From Apoda limacodes (Eukaryota > Arthropoda > Insecta > Lepidoptera > Limacodidae), in the NCBI GenBank assembly GCA_946406115.1, contig OX291557.1, positions 16,462,501 through 16,526,500 of the forward strand: a stretch of DNA of 64,000 bases, written 5' to 3'. The notes beneath the pieces are model-generated. The model saw only the letters and a program-made list of their open reading frames with translations, made no database searches and was not told where the DNA came from. Below are positions 47,995-59,339 of this stretch, piece after piece (the stretch's first letter is position 1; every line of letters starts with the position of its first letter). The position numbers and the translations under genes are program-made.

Positions 47995-48545
47995 AAAGTC
48001 AAAGTCAAAATGTTTTATTCAAATTAGGATTTTACAATCACTTTTGAATCGTCAAAACTTCACAGTGTTGTTGATTTCTACCGAGAAGAATCCGGCAAGA
48101 AACTCGATAGTTACACTTTAAAAAAATCATAAAAACTAAAAACAATCAATGTTTTAAATTTTAAGCTGTACAATTTTATATTATTTCCATTTTAATTTGG
48201 TTTACCTATGCATCCTGTACTTGAGCATCTTCAATCCCAAGGATTTTTATCATTTGCAAAGTCTGAAATATTGTAGTACGCTTTTTTACAAAGTACTTGT
48301 TTGATAAAATATTTAAATTTACTTATTGATAGCTTTTGAATATTATTGGGAACTTTTTTGTAAAAGTGTATACATTGCCCCATAAAAGAGTTATTTATTT
48401 TGTGTAGACGTGTATCATGCATTAACAGCTTATTTTTACTTCTAGTATTTACTTTGTGAAACTCCATTTTTCTTGCTGACACGTAGTCTACAGTGCGTTT
48501 TATAAAACGCAGAAATAATATGGAGGCAGTAAAGTAGCTAAAGTA
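47995..48545 (-). pseudogene. LINE (family B) C-terminus plus 3' UTR, minus strand
   Basis: The 3' tail (inverse aaagtcaaagtcaaaatg) starts at 47995. The 3' UTR has the inverse of gtttcttgccggattcttct. The frame ending at 48231 reads RTVDYVSARKMEFHKVNTRS, then LHKINNSFMGQCIHFYKKVP and CKKAYYNISDFANDKNPWD. It is uninterrupted over about 100 codons and extends further upstream than the copy at 12655. No polymerase catalytic core is present, so it is a 5'-truncated copy. Confidence 0.85.
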
Positions 48546-49104
48546 ATGAAAAAAATAATAAATTACTAAAATATTATTCATTCGTAAAGAATTTACTTAA
48601 TAAAATCCAGTAGGTACCATAATAGAATGATGCACACCTACGCTCTTAATAAGAGCTGTTTAAGTATCGTTAATAAAACAAATCATTGTAACTACAGGCG
48701 TAAGAATGAAAAACTAAATAAAAATAACAAAGTTGTCATTTTGTGTTGGTGCTACACCTTGCTTAGTCCCAACTTTGAAAATCGTTAGTAACGCCTACGG
48801 CTCAATTTTATGATGATCGTTAAAAATACTAGAATGGAATTAATCAATAATTTATGCTGCTATTAATTTTCGTATCGCAAGAGGACATATGTTTTAATCA
48901 TTATAAGAATTCGGGGATTATAAGAATCGCTGCGATTGCGAGGTTAATACGTAGTAATGTAAATTTTGTGGGTCACTTTAAAACTAATGTTACTTTGGAA
49001 TGTGTAACTAAAAAAAAATAATTGTACATAAAAATAAACCTACATTATTCATTATGCAAGAGCAATTCCTAGACTTCTTCTTCCAATTTTTTTTTTTTAA
49101 ATTT

Positions 49105-49610
49105 GACTATGCAGTTGGCTCAGCCCGTATAGCGCCCAACGCTCTTAATAAGAGCTGTGCGGGGGGAGCCTCGGCCTGGGTTATCGCTCTCTGGGGCGTC
49201 CCTTCGACCGGCGTGAGTCTCGAAACCGAAGGTGGGTCACCGCCAGGAGGGGAGTTTCCCGTTACGATGGTGCGGTTGCGATTGAGTGGCGGCGAGAATC
49301 GCCCCGGCACTCTTTGATACGTCGTGTATCCGTTCGGGCGCCGACGAACCCGGGGACGTCGGCGTCGTGTGAGGGGGGAGTCCTTATTCGGGGAGGTCTT
49401 AGAGACTAATCTCGCTATCCGGACAGCGACATCGTCATCTGGGGCTGTTAGTACGTGCCGAGGTTGCCTAACAATAGTTTTACGACCATGCCGAGGTCGG
49501 TCGGGGGATGAATCTTCGGGTGGGGAACATGAAGGTTCGAATTCTTTGAGTGTATAAGAATCTCTATAATGTAGAGCGAATCTTAGCGGGGTTGTCCATT
49601 ACCGTAGCTT
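49105..49610. mobile_element. GC-rich island, probable retroelement 5' region
   Basis: About 450 bp of clearly higher GC with sharp edges in AT-rich surroundings. It contains ggctcagcccgtatagcgcc, gtctcgaaaccgaaggtggg, gtgcggttgcgattgagtgg, gggcgccgacgaacccgggg and cggtcgggggatgaatcttc. Frames of 87, 77 (plus) and 67 codons (minus) are open but arginine/glycine-rich and mutually overlapping. I take it as the 5' untranslated or ORF1-proximal part of a non-LTR element. A CpG-rich promoter is the alternative. Confidence 0.4.
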
Positions 49611-51738
49611 ATTCTTGAAAAGGGTAATATAGGTATACTGATGAGTTTTTTCTGACAAGGTAGCTGGAAGCATCTTAATGCCTGGATGCCTGTTATATCT
49701 GCAAATTAAATCTTATTTAAGCATTTTTATCTCTATTTAATAATAAATATATTAATATTTATTTAACAATTAAATTTTTCATACCGAAATTTTTTAAGGC
49801 CCAAGGTGAAGAACGAGACTATAACACACAATAAAAACAAACAACTTTATTCATAATTGTTAAATATTTTTGATAGCTTTAATTTTCAATTCCTTTTTCT
49901 TTATATAAATGTGTTCAATTTATTACATTTTACATAAAAATATAGAAGGATTGTCAAGTTTGGTTTTAAATATAGCAAAAGACAGTAAATATTTCAATAC
50001 TGGATCGTTTAAGGATCCCGTAACAGAAGCATCGACATAGTAAACCGAATGTCTTGAAACAGCTTTAAAAAGTTTACTATATTTATATTAGAGCATAATT
50101 GATAAATATATTTAGGTTTTACTAGATAACAAAGGCTAAAACCACAATTTAAAAAGTATTGTGTACAAGGTACAGATAAGACAGTACGTCATCATAGCAA
50201 GTAGGAAAACCGCTTGGTGGCTAATGACGGCACATCATTTAAGGATGGTCTTGATATCATTCAACTCATCTGTACCTAAGCACCAAAATGTGTGATCAGC
50301 TGTCAAGTCATAGAAAAAAAATTACCTAGCTGTCAATGCCGTCGCAAAAACTTAATTGAAATTTTACTAAACAAAGTCAACTCTAGTAGATTTGTAGTAC
50401 TGCATCTCCGTATCTCGAATAACGTATAAACCTTCGACATACTTATCGAAGGCACCACACCCCGTATGCACTTAATGCACAAAATATTGTAATGTTATTA
50501 TTATTTTCGAATGATAACTCGAAGTTCAGCTGTTCAATATGGGATAAAAATTATTTTAATGGTAATGTGTCCCACATTGCTATAGATAATACTGTAACTT
50601 GGTATATAGGTTGAGCTCTTCGATGAGTATTGTATTTTACAACCTTGCGTATACAGTTATGTTAATATATGAGTTATATTAACTAAGATTTTTGTCACAA
50701 AACATGAATGACAATTTAAAGTTTTATAACTTTACTTTATTGTTAACTTTCATATTTAACAGTTTTACTCTCATAATCTTGTGTGTTTTTTGATTGAACA
50801 TTGCAATACTTTACTAAAAACAATCTTTATTATGTGAATAGTTGTCACATACAAAAAACAGTAGACATTTTATTTGATTAATTTTGACAGCAATAATATG
50901 ATCTTTTAAGGTTTTATGTATTATAAATATTAAGATTTTATAATCATGAATATTTTTTTAATTTATAATTCAATTAATTTTGTAATGTTATTTTTCGCAC
51001 ATTCTTATTTTTTTCTTACGTTTCTTATTTTAACGTTCTTTATTTTTTCATTTGGGTAATTATATTGTCATTTTTATGTAATTTTTTTAAGATTTGTAGA
51101 TAAATTGTACCTCACAAATTAATTTGTATGCCAGTTAAAATGGTAGAATATGTATGGACCTCAAATACTGTACCAAATATCTTTTATGTAACAAATATTC
51201 GATGCACGTAAAGACCTATCCTATTCTATTTTATTCTATAATTTATTTGAATACTTTATTGTAAAATAAAAACTATTAATTAATAAAGTTTTGACTTTTT
51301 GAATTTACAATCATTTTTTAGCTTCCGTACAATTAGTATGACGACATGACACTCATTGCATGATTTATTTTCGTAAATAGTTTTAAACAAGAACGCAATT
51401 TAGAAGTTCAATTTTTTTATTTAATTAGGTACATTTCTGAACAGTTTTTTAATAATGTTGGAAGTGGCATTTTCTCTCTCTATCTCGTCTTTGTAGTTCA
51501 TCTTCTTTTTGCTTTCAGTTCATGACATGAAACCCTAAAGCAAAAAAATCGCACAGCGTAAGGTAGGTATTAGGTATCATTCTATCATGTATCATATATG
51601 TAACTTCATGTTCAAGAGATGTGTTTTATCAAAGTAAGTAGGTATTATTAAAAAAATACCAAAAATTAATTTGAATTCAAAAATCTACTAAAAATAATTT
51701 TGAAGTCGGTATAATTTTTTATTTTTTTTTTATATTCA
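49611..51738. other. AT-rich stretch with a possible LINE 3' UTR at about 51090-51300
   Basis: gatgcacgtaaagacctatc, an imperfect ctattctattttattctat tract and a closing aataaagttttgactttt resemble lepidopteran LINE 3' ends. The rest shows no gene or repeat. Confidence 0.3.
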
Positions 51739-53010
51739 GTGAAAAAAAAGCGCTAACAAAGTGCCAAAATACGCTTTGTTAGATTTTTATAAATACCGTA
51801 ACTAAGTTAATTGCTAGAGCAGCTATTGAACTTTAATATTTAAGCTATGTATAAAATAAATTGTTCCATTGACAGTCTTAAGTGGTCAAATCGACAATGT
51901 TTGAAGCATCCTAAGTTGTTGCGGTGACAATGTAAAGTTGTCGAAGTGTCCATTGGCAAAATTAAGATCAAAACAAAATATATTTTGTTGGTTTAGCAAT
52001 CGTGAGTTGTCAACGTACTTATGGACAAATTGAGATTACAACAAAATATACTTTACAAAGCAAATTCGTTAGTACACTTTGCTAATAACACAATGTTTCA
52101 ATAAATTGACAAAATAAAACGTTGTCGCTTAGAAAAAGTAAGTTGATAGGGTGGCAAAATTGCGTTGCGTCTTGAGCAAACGTTTGTTTCGTTTAGTTTC
52201 ACTTTGGTTCAAGTGGGTAATGGACGATTATCAATTTTATTTTGAGTTTTGTCTTAATTTTTGCAAAAGTTTACCAACACGTGCTACAGCTATAGATCAA
52301 GGATTTAGTGAATTTCTTGAAGAATATTAGCCGGTTTTGTGGTTATAGTTTCCTTTTTAGGAATAAAAAAAATTTTGAAGGCCATTACCATAGCTGCGTT
52401 TATATGTGTTCAATAGTAGGTACACAACACCTAAGCTTGCAGGAATGGAAAGGCGCAATGTTACTAGTTGGAGTGTACAAAAGGGCGCGTGATTTCCGTT
52501 GCGCCCCTCTTAGTTATTGCCTATTGGTTATAGGCATTATGGGTAGTCGAGGAACAACGTAGGCTTTGTAACAATAGCAAATTACCTAGTCAGAGTGACA
52601 ACATTAACGTCGTTGTAAAATCAAATTTGGTCATGAGAACAACGTAAGCTTTGTCACTATAGCAAATTACCTAGTCAGACTGACAACATTAAAATCGTTG
52701 TAAATTCAAGCTTGGTGATGAGAACAACGTAAGCTTTGTCACTTTAGCAAATTACCTAGTCGGAGTGACAAAATAACATCGCTGTAGAATCAAACTTGGT
52801 CATGAGGACAACATAGGCTTTGTCACTGTAACAAATTTGCTTTGTCAGGCTGACAGTAGTAACATTGTTGTAGCATTTAACTTCGACAGCATTGTTGAAT
52901 TATCAAAGTACAAAGTGACCATAAAAACGTTATTATTCTATCTATGGACTTTGGTGGGCTCCACAGTAACAAAGTGTCAAGTCAATTTCACAATATTTTT
53001 TTCTCAGTGT
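51739..53010. mobile_element. Possible non-autonomous DNA element with TIR-like ends
   Basis: The left edge cagtgaaaaaaaa (51737) and right edge (inverse cactgagaaaaaaa, ending 53009) are inverse with two mismatches in 13. taacaaagtgccaa just inside the left has a direct counterpart taacaaagtgtcaa just inside the right. The whole span is unusually rich in ttgtc/gacaa and caaagt words. It holds the 85-bp tandem array. No transposase frame was found. The A-rich ends make the TIR call tentative. Confidence 0.4.
52553..52890. repeat. Minisatellite, 4 units of about 85 bp
   Basis: Units start at 52553, 52638, 52723 and about 52807. Each opens with aacaacgtaagctttgtcac, continues agcaaattacctagtc, gagtgacaacatt, and closes cttggtcatgag. 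The first three are close to one another. The fourth is more diverged. Confidence 0.93.
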
Positions 53011-53914
53011 ACTGATCACATTTTAGTAGAGCATCAAAGTCAACATAAAGAAACTTAAAACTACGTTTTTAACATTTGCCTATAGTAACTTAAAATAATC
53101 AAACAATAAATACATAGATATATAAATATCTGATTTTGTATAAGTGTTGTGTTTTGAATAAATAGAGCCACGCAACGCGTCCAATAAGTCCAAACATAGC
53201 TAGGATACATTGTTTTATAACAGAGTTTCATCATCTTCATAAGATCAGTTTTATGGTGCCATTTTTATCCAAACCATTTCTATTTGTTATAGTCGCTTAT
53301 TTATCTCGACACTTGAAATAGGTACCATTGAGAAGTTCCATCTGTTATCTTCTTCAATGGTTTCACTTCACCGAATGATACTTTCCTTATGAAAATGCTG
53401 GAATTGTTACTGAAGATACCGATATTGTTATGCGTATGCCAATTATATTAGAGGAGATATGCCTCAATTCTTCATGGACGCAATCATCAAATGTATTTTG
53501 ATAAAAATGCGGCTAATCTAAAAGTAAATAAAAATTGGTAATTGAATGACGGAGTTCTGAGGTGAATACAAACATTAAAAAAAACAACCGAATTGAGAAC
53601 TTCCTCCTTATTTTAAGTCGTTTAAAATTAGTAAAAGCATTGATTAAACTATGGCAAAGGCTAGTTTAAATTTATATTTCACTACAGTTTTTTTCAAGAT
53701 CACATTTCAGTTTTATCAAGATCGGTGCAGTGACTTAGAGGTGAAATGCTCAGAGATATGAAGTTATTTCGCACTTATAATCCTTATATATATAAAAATT
53801 TCGATGTGTTAAGTGCGAGCTGGACTCGGGATGGCAGCGGCACAACTTTCGCCGGTACCGCTAGTATTATTATAAATTGAAAAATACTGCAATAAATTAT
53901 ACATATTATTCTAA

Positions 53915-54092
53915 TAAAATAACCTGCCTAAGGTTTCCTCCAAGGACTACAAAGTGGGGTTTTTCAAGAAAGAAATATATTAGATTTTTGAAGGGTTGGC
54001 AACGCGCGAGTTATTGTGTTGCAAGCGGCCATTGGCTATTGTGACCGCTTGTCATCAGGCGGACCGTTAGCTTGTTTAGTGGTATAAAAAAT
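53915..54092 (+). mobile_element. LINE family A, 3' end
   Basis: ccaaggactacaaagtgggg, tttttgaagggttggcaacg, cgcgagttattgtgttgcaa and catcaggcggaccgttagct, ending gtggtataaaaaa. It covers the last codons and the 3' UTR. Confidence 0.8.
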
Positions 54093-54889
54093 TAAAAATA
54101 ATTAATAAAGAGTAAACTTTTTTAAGTAAATATAACGACTACTGGAAAAATACCAACGTTTATTCTGAATTATGATAAATCATGTATTAATCATTTATTT
54201 ATATTTCTTACAGCCGGCGAACATCATAATATAATAAGAAATACAGCGGTCAATACTTGGGTATAACATAACTTTTAAATGCTAAATTTAATTACAAAAC
54301 GTGTAATTTATATTGAACATTAAAATAATATAGACATCGTCTCAGGTGGGAGCATAAAATTGGACAAGTCACAACCCAACTAAAACCAAACGTAGGTAGA
54401 TCCAATAAAAGCCCTCTAAGCCATTTAAATCTCCCTAAACGACAGGGTTATCGTTTAATTTTACTGCAGAAAGCATTTCCATCACAATTGGAAGTGACTT
54501 CTTGTCATTTATTTTAAAGTGTTTGTGGGCTCGTCCTGGTCGTGCGTTATCATAAATCTTTTTTAAGATCGGTCCATAAATGCGAGATAAGACCGCACCC
54601 AATCGACTGGAGCTTATCCTTTACTCAATTCTTTGACGGTCCTGACGAATTGTCAGATTTTTTTTTGACAGCTGGTGCTGATTAGTAAATTATACAGATA
54701 GGTAAGACTCTTCTTAGTTAGAAAGTTCGATGTTTTAAATAAATTAAGAATGTATATTTTGATGAATTCCTGAGCTTTTTCACACATAAAATACTTATTG
54801 TCAAATAATTGCAAAATATTATTGTAAACAAGAAAATTACTACATTAAAGCTGTAGTATATCAAAATAAAATCTAGATCAACAGAGGTT
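54093..54889. other. Gene-free stretch with one acceptor-like site
   Basis: atttatatttcttacag at 54196-54212 is a good 3' splice signal, followed by ccggcgaacatcataatata. The longest reading after it is GEHHNIIRNTAVNTWV and a stop. With nothing else in support I do not call an exon. 54520-54660 is GC-richer unique sequence. Confidence 0.3.
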
Positions 54890-55081
54890 ATCAAGGTCTC
54901 TAAGGACTACAGTATGGGGTTCTTCTAGAAAGAGTTTATTAGATTTCTGAAGGGTCATTAACGCGCGAGTTATACCCCTGGTGTTGCAAGCGTCCATAGC
55001 CTACGGTACGGTTAGTAGCCTAGCCGATAGTATCAGGCGGACCATAAGCTTGTTTGCAACCCTAGTGGTATAAAAAAATCG
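54890..55081 (+). mobile_element. LINE family A, 3' end, second tandem-oriented copy
   Basis: aaggactacagtatggggtt, tttctgaagggtcattaacg, gtgttgcaagcgtccatagc and atcaggcggaccataagctt, ending gtggtataaaaaa. Same orientation as, and 800 bp from, the previous copy. Confidence 0.8.
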
Positions 55082-55524
55082 TAAAAAAGTTAAATTCGAG
55101 TGTTTGTTCAATAGCAGCACAATCGATAACATCAAAGCTTAAACGCTAAAGAACTCTAAAAATTTAAATAGCTTCAATCGACATTTTTTTTTTTTTTTTG
55201 AATAAAATAAGTATTTAATAAGAGTCTCACCTTTAACAACTTTTAGTCTTTGAAAAACTTAAAAATGATTGAGCGTTCCAATATCGATATCTGTAAATTG
55301 ATTAAGTGTCTACATTTGAGCATTTCCCGTTTTAGCAAACCATGTTGAATGATAAATTAATTTGATTGACGCTTAACTCTTGTAAACTGAAAACACAAAA
55401 ATAAACTATCATAAACTATAGACAAGTTCTTTTTTTAAACCCTGCATTCTCCAAATGCTAAAAACGGACACCGAATGCATTTATGCACGGAATAGCATTT
55501 AATTACAGGTGGCATAAAGCCGCA

Positions 55525-55600
55525 CATTCTGAAGAAAGTTAAGTAAAGCATGTCCGTCCAGCAGTGGACGTATGTAAACTGATATGATAGTAATTCTAGA
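55525..55600 (+). mobile_element. RTE-like LINE 3' terminus fragment
   Basis: gtccgtccagcagtggacgt followed by atgtaaactgatatgatagt is the closing motif of lepidopteran RTE-like elements. Only the end is left. Confidence 0.55.
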
Positions 55601-56023
55601 TGCAACCTTCAAACTGCCTCTTGATATACAGTAACTTATGAGTCGAGCAGATTTTCAGGGTCCATAAGGTGAGCAGCATGAGAACTCTTATAGACAAGAC
55701 AAATTAATCATAAGTTTGCCGCCACCACAACCTCGTTATCTGACTCCAAGCGTATCTCCAGAGGAAGTAATTACAGATAACTCTACTATGAAGGCAGAAT
55801 ATGTAATAAGTTGTTGAGTTAGTTAAGACAAAACCATAAGCCTATCCCAGACTATCCCTACTAGTAAACCGCCGATTTCTCTTAAACTTAATAGAACATC
55901 TCCAAAATGTATGTGTGCAACATCACAAAGAATCACTCGACAACACAACAACAATAGCCTTAACAACAATACACCAAACATTTTAAAAAGCAATGCTAAA
56001 CGACGCATTTAATTTTATTTCAA

Positions 56024-56300
56024 ACTTACGTCCATTTTTGTATAGACGCTACAAAAGATCTAATTGAAGCGGAGAAAAAGGAATGATTCTCAAACGATAG
56101 CTGTTTGTTTGTTTGATGGATGTATCGACGGCTCGAGTCGGGTATTTAACAGTTGGTTAGACAAAATGGTGAAGTTATGTGGGTATCAGAGACGTCAGGG
56201 TGCCACACTAGTACAGCTCTGTGGCCTCTAGAACGCAGCTTCAGTACACTCCGTGGGAGGCTTTCAAACTTTATTTGTCTTGCTCAGATCGCAACTGAAT
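56024..56300 (-). CDS. Candidate promoter and first exon of an unidentified gene
   Basis: On the minus strand TCAGT (56298-56294), the arthropod initiator word, is followed by about 260 bases of less AT-rich leader with no ATG. Then comes acaaaaATGGAC (ATG at 56035-56033) running directly into gtaagt at 56029-56024. The CDS part would be only Met-Asp, ending in phase 0. The order initiator, ATG-free leader, well-placed ATG and strong donor is what a first exon looks like. Against it: no downstream exon is identified, and single signals occur by chance. A 61-codon frame inside the presumed intron (56008-55823, MRRLALLFKMFGVLLLRLLL...) looks like a signal peptide but probably reflects T-rich sequence. 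Confidence 0.35.
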
Positions 56301-57639
56301 TTTTAAAATTAATTAATTTTCACAACTGTTGGACAAGTACAATAAATTAAAATATTCAATTAATTTATTATACTTAAATAAGACATTAGACTTGAGTTAA
56401 ATAAATCACTAAATGTCATAACTAAGACGTGAACTCTATATTTGTAAGATTTTATGATATCTTATTAACACATACCTACGTAGGCGGTAAAGGTCACACT
56501 ATAGAAACGAATGAAATTAAGAAATTAAGTACCTACGTAATAAGATTATAAAAAATAGGAGTGACAAGGTCTTACTAGCTGGGTGCCATATTGAAGTAAT
56601 AACATTTTTATACGTAAACCAGGCAAATCATTTTTAATATCACGGACAACTTCAGATTTGTTTGCTTATAAATTATTATATTTATTTGTTATCTATGACA
56701 ATCCTTAAACATTAATTAAAATAATTGACTGTAAAAAAACTCTTTATTAGCTGCATAAACGAAACATTTTGGCGAAATTCAACATTGAAATCAACTGGAT
56801 TTATAATAAAGGGCAATAAAATTATCGGCTAATTAGAGAAAACTCATTTAGGATTTAAGAGATCATCGAATAATATTGAATAAATAATTTAGAGTTGTTA
56901 AACTTTGGCTTTTGTGTGTAAATTGTTGCAATATTTTGATATTAAGCTTACTTATAATTTTTTTAAAAATAAAACAGTACTTTATTTATATATCTATACA
57001 TACAAATGGATGTTGGTACATATGTTTCATGGCATAAATGTAGCACACCAAAAGATAGAAAAACGTCTGTCAGGCCAGCTGGTATTTTAAAAAAAAAACT
57101 CAACAATACAATAAAATAAACAAAACTTTGAGTACCACTGACATAACAAACACAAAAGCGCGTTTGTGTGCGTGTCGTGATCACAATCAGGTTATTTCAC
57201 TGGTAATTATGATACGTCGGGCGAGAGTCCGACCCGGGGGTCACTCTGGCCCGGTTCGTCCGTCCGTCCGAACAAAATCTAGCACACCGTTCACAAATAT
57301 ACACAGATTTCCATCTTGATTATATCTCATTAGCCGTATGGATAATTTTGATTGGGTGTTAGATGGACTTTACGAAAAGAACTTTATAAAATTTTAATTA
57401 ATTTAAATCTTAGGTAATCAAAAGTTATAGTTTATGGAAGTTGAAGAAAACGGATGTGTTCAAAGAACATAACATGTTTTAAATGTTTTTTTTTCGTAAT
57501 TCCTTTACAACTAAACATTAAGTTTATACCACTATTGTTTAATATACACAAACAAATTTTATTGCAAAATATATTAAATACACTGAGAAATAAAATAACT
57601 AGTCAATTATATAGACGATAATATTTCTTACGACTGATG
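56301..57639. other. AT-rich stretch with a small GC-rich patch
   Basis: 57212-57272 (gggcgagagtccgacccggg, cactctggcccggttcgtcc) is the only GC-rich part. It is not a tRNA and I do not recognise it. cactgagaaataaaataa at about 57580 resembles the right terminus of 51739-53010. Confidence 0.35.
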
Positions 57640-57850
57640 ATAGATAGCTGATGGTAAACGGTCACCGTAGTCAATGGACGCTTGCAACACCTGGTGTATC
57701 ACTCGCGCGTTGCCGACTCTTCAAAAATCTAATTACTTCTTTCTTTAAGAACCCCATACTGTAGTCCTTAGAGAAAACCTTGGCAGAGAGCTCATTCCAC
57801 AACCTAAGCGTTCGCGGGAGGAAGAAACCGCACTGTACGCGACCATTTAT
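57640..57850 (-). pseudogene. LINE family A, C-terminus and start of 3' UTR, minus strand
   Basis: The frame reads NGRVQCGFFLPRTLRLWNEL, then SAKVFSKDYSMGFLKKEVIR and FLKSRQRASDTPGVASVH to a stop. This is the best preserved family A coding piece in the window. The 3' end is cut after accgtttaccatcag. Confidence 0.82.
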
Positions 57851-58480
57851 ATTAAATTCAATCTACGTCTAATAATAAAATAATAAAATCAAAGGAAAAT
57901 TTTCATGAAGTTATCTTTAGGTACTTGTTTATGAAATATCGTCGTTTACGTAAGTGACGAGCTGCTTTTGCTCGTTAGTGTGTCTTCATAATAGGCCTGG
58001 AGGATCGATAGTAGTTTCAGGTTACGAAGCGCACTGCAAACAGAGCTTTTAGTTTCTTTAGGTATTCTGATTTGTAATGAGGTTAACCGACGAAGAGCCA
58101 CATTAACCAACGATGCTCAAAGTATCAGCATACCTTACTTAGGTATCTTATAACGCGTAAGTCGAAAATTGGTCATTATGGGTTTGGCATGTCATTTGAA
58201 GAAAAATCGAAAGACCCACCGTTTAAAAAAGCGAAAGCAGCATCGTGTCATATTTAATTCGTTCGTTTGTCTCGGCCAGAATTCGTTCACCGTTGTATAT
58301 GTGAACGTACGCCTCTCCGTTTTCTGTAGCTCTAAACAGTTTCTATACCGTAAGTCCGTACCTGAATGAAGTAAAAATATGTTATGTTATGTCCCAGGCC
58401 AGGCGACTGGTTGACTATGCGTGCGTTTTATACGCAGTATATAAATTAACAAAAATAACCATATTTTTGCATATTTTTTA
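57851..58480. other. Gene-free stretch
   Basis: A 66-codon frame at 58169-58369 begins in ggtcattatgggtttggcat and is lysine/arginine-rich. It is not recognised. Confidence 0.3.
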
Positions 58481-58930
58481 TTGCTAGAAGTTTGATTTTT
58501 TTACAGCTGTAAGTGACTGTAGACTTTATTATTAACTTGTTGCCTCCATGCGTTCTTGAGTAAAAGCTTATTGTCAGATAGACAAACAAACATTTTTTGA
58601 ATTTGTTATAACAAATTAACGAATTTCGGATTTTTTCCTATATTTATAAGGTAAGACCTTGCTTCGTGTGAAATTTCATGATTCTAGGACCACTAGGTTA
58701 TTAGGTTTTGATTTATTTGTGAATGCCAAAGCATGTGACAAAAATGGCTGTATTTCGGCCGTATTTTTTTATTGCGTTGGCTTAGAAGCTGAATTTTTTT
58801 TACAGATTCAAGGGACTGTAGACCATAATATTTGATATTAATTTCAACTTGATACCTTCACGCGTTCCTGAGAAAAAGGGTCTTGAAAGACAGAGAGACA
58901 GACAGGTTTTGAAAAACGAAACCTTAAAAA
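58481..58930. repeat. Two direct copies of a dispersed element fragment
   Basis: 58495-58600 (gtgactgtagactttatta, gcctccatgcgttcttgagt, agatagacaaacaaac) and 58800-58905 (gggactgtagaccataatat, accttcacgcgttcctgaga, agagagacagacagg) are the same block about 305 bp apart. The second ends gaaaaacgaaaccttaaaa, like the aaccctaaaa family. Confidence 0.6.
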
Positions 58931-59037
58931 TTGCAAAAATTACAATAATTTACCTAATTCTTTCAACCAAATTTGTCTAAAACAAAATCTGTTAACATTT
59001 TTTTCAGATATTCTAAGAATTCTTATTCTAGGTTTTC

Positions 59038-59325
59038 CTATATAAGTAAGTAAAAACCGGTTTTTAGGTAACTTTTATATGATTTGAAATATTTGTAGGC
59101 ATTTGTCAATGTCCTCACAGCTATGTCCAAACGTACATTTTCATTCCATTCACTAGTATCATCTTGACCAACCAGAGTATAACAATATGACATATTAAAG
59201 TAAGTGTGCAATCCAAACTGTTTCGAATTCAAATTAGTTAATTTCCTAACTAAAGATAGCCAATATCTCATACCTAACAAGACATCGAAATAAGGATTAG
59301 AATTATGATGATTCTCGCCTTTTAA
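59038..59325 (-). CDS. Coding-like orphan open frame, 96 codons
   Basis: The minus strand is open from a stop near 59328 to TAG at 59040-59038. It contains NPYFDVLLGMRYWLSLVRKL, then LHTYFNMSYCYTLVGQDDTS and NVRLDIAVRTLTNAYKYFKS. The amino-acid mix is protein-like throughout, unlike the Phe/Leu/Lys/Ile-rich chance frames elsewhere. A possible 3' splice site, cgatgtcttgttag, precedes GTATGAGATATTGG near 59273. The downstream end lacks a clear donor, and no AATAAA follows closely. I recognise no family. It may be an exon of a minus-strand gene or an unrecognised transposon protein. Confidence 0.35.
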   Translation of the reverse strand, partial: LKGENHHNSNPYFDVLLGMRYWLSLVRKLTNLNSKQFGLHTYFNMSYCYTLVGQDDTSEWNENVRLDIAVRTLTNAYKYFKSYKSYLKTGFYLLI

Positions 59326-59339
59326 TCATATCAAATAGG

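Noticed and set aside
54196..54265. Terminal exon after a strong plus-strand acceptor
   Set aside because: Only 16 codons before a stop, no upstream donor partner and no poly(A) signal context.
55823..56008. 61-codon minus-strand frame beginning MRRLALLFKMFGVLLL, like a secreted-protein start
   Set aside because: It lies inside the presumed intron after gtaagt, and hydrophobicity here follows from T-rich sequence. No mature-peptide features.
56153..56350. Plus-strand frame with ERSFSTLR, reminiscent of an hAT transposase C-terminus
   Set aside because: Only about seven residues match, the rest does not, and the same bases fit better as an untranslated leader on the opposite strand.
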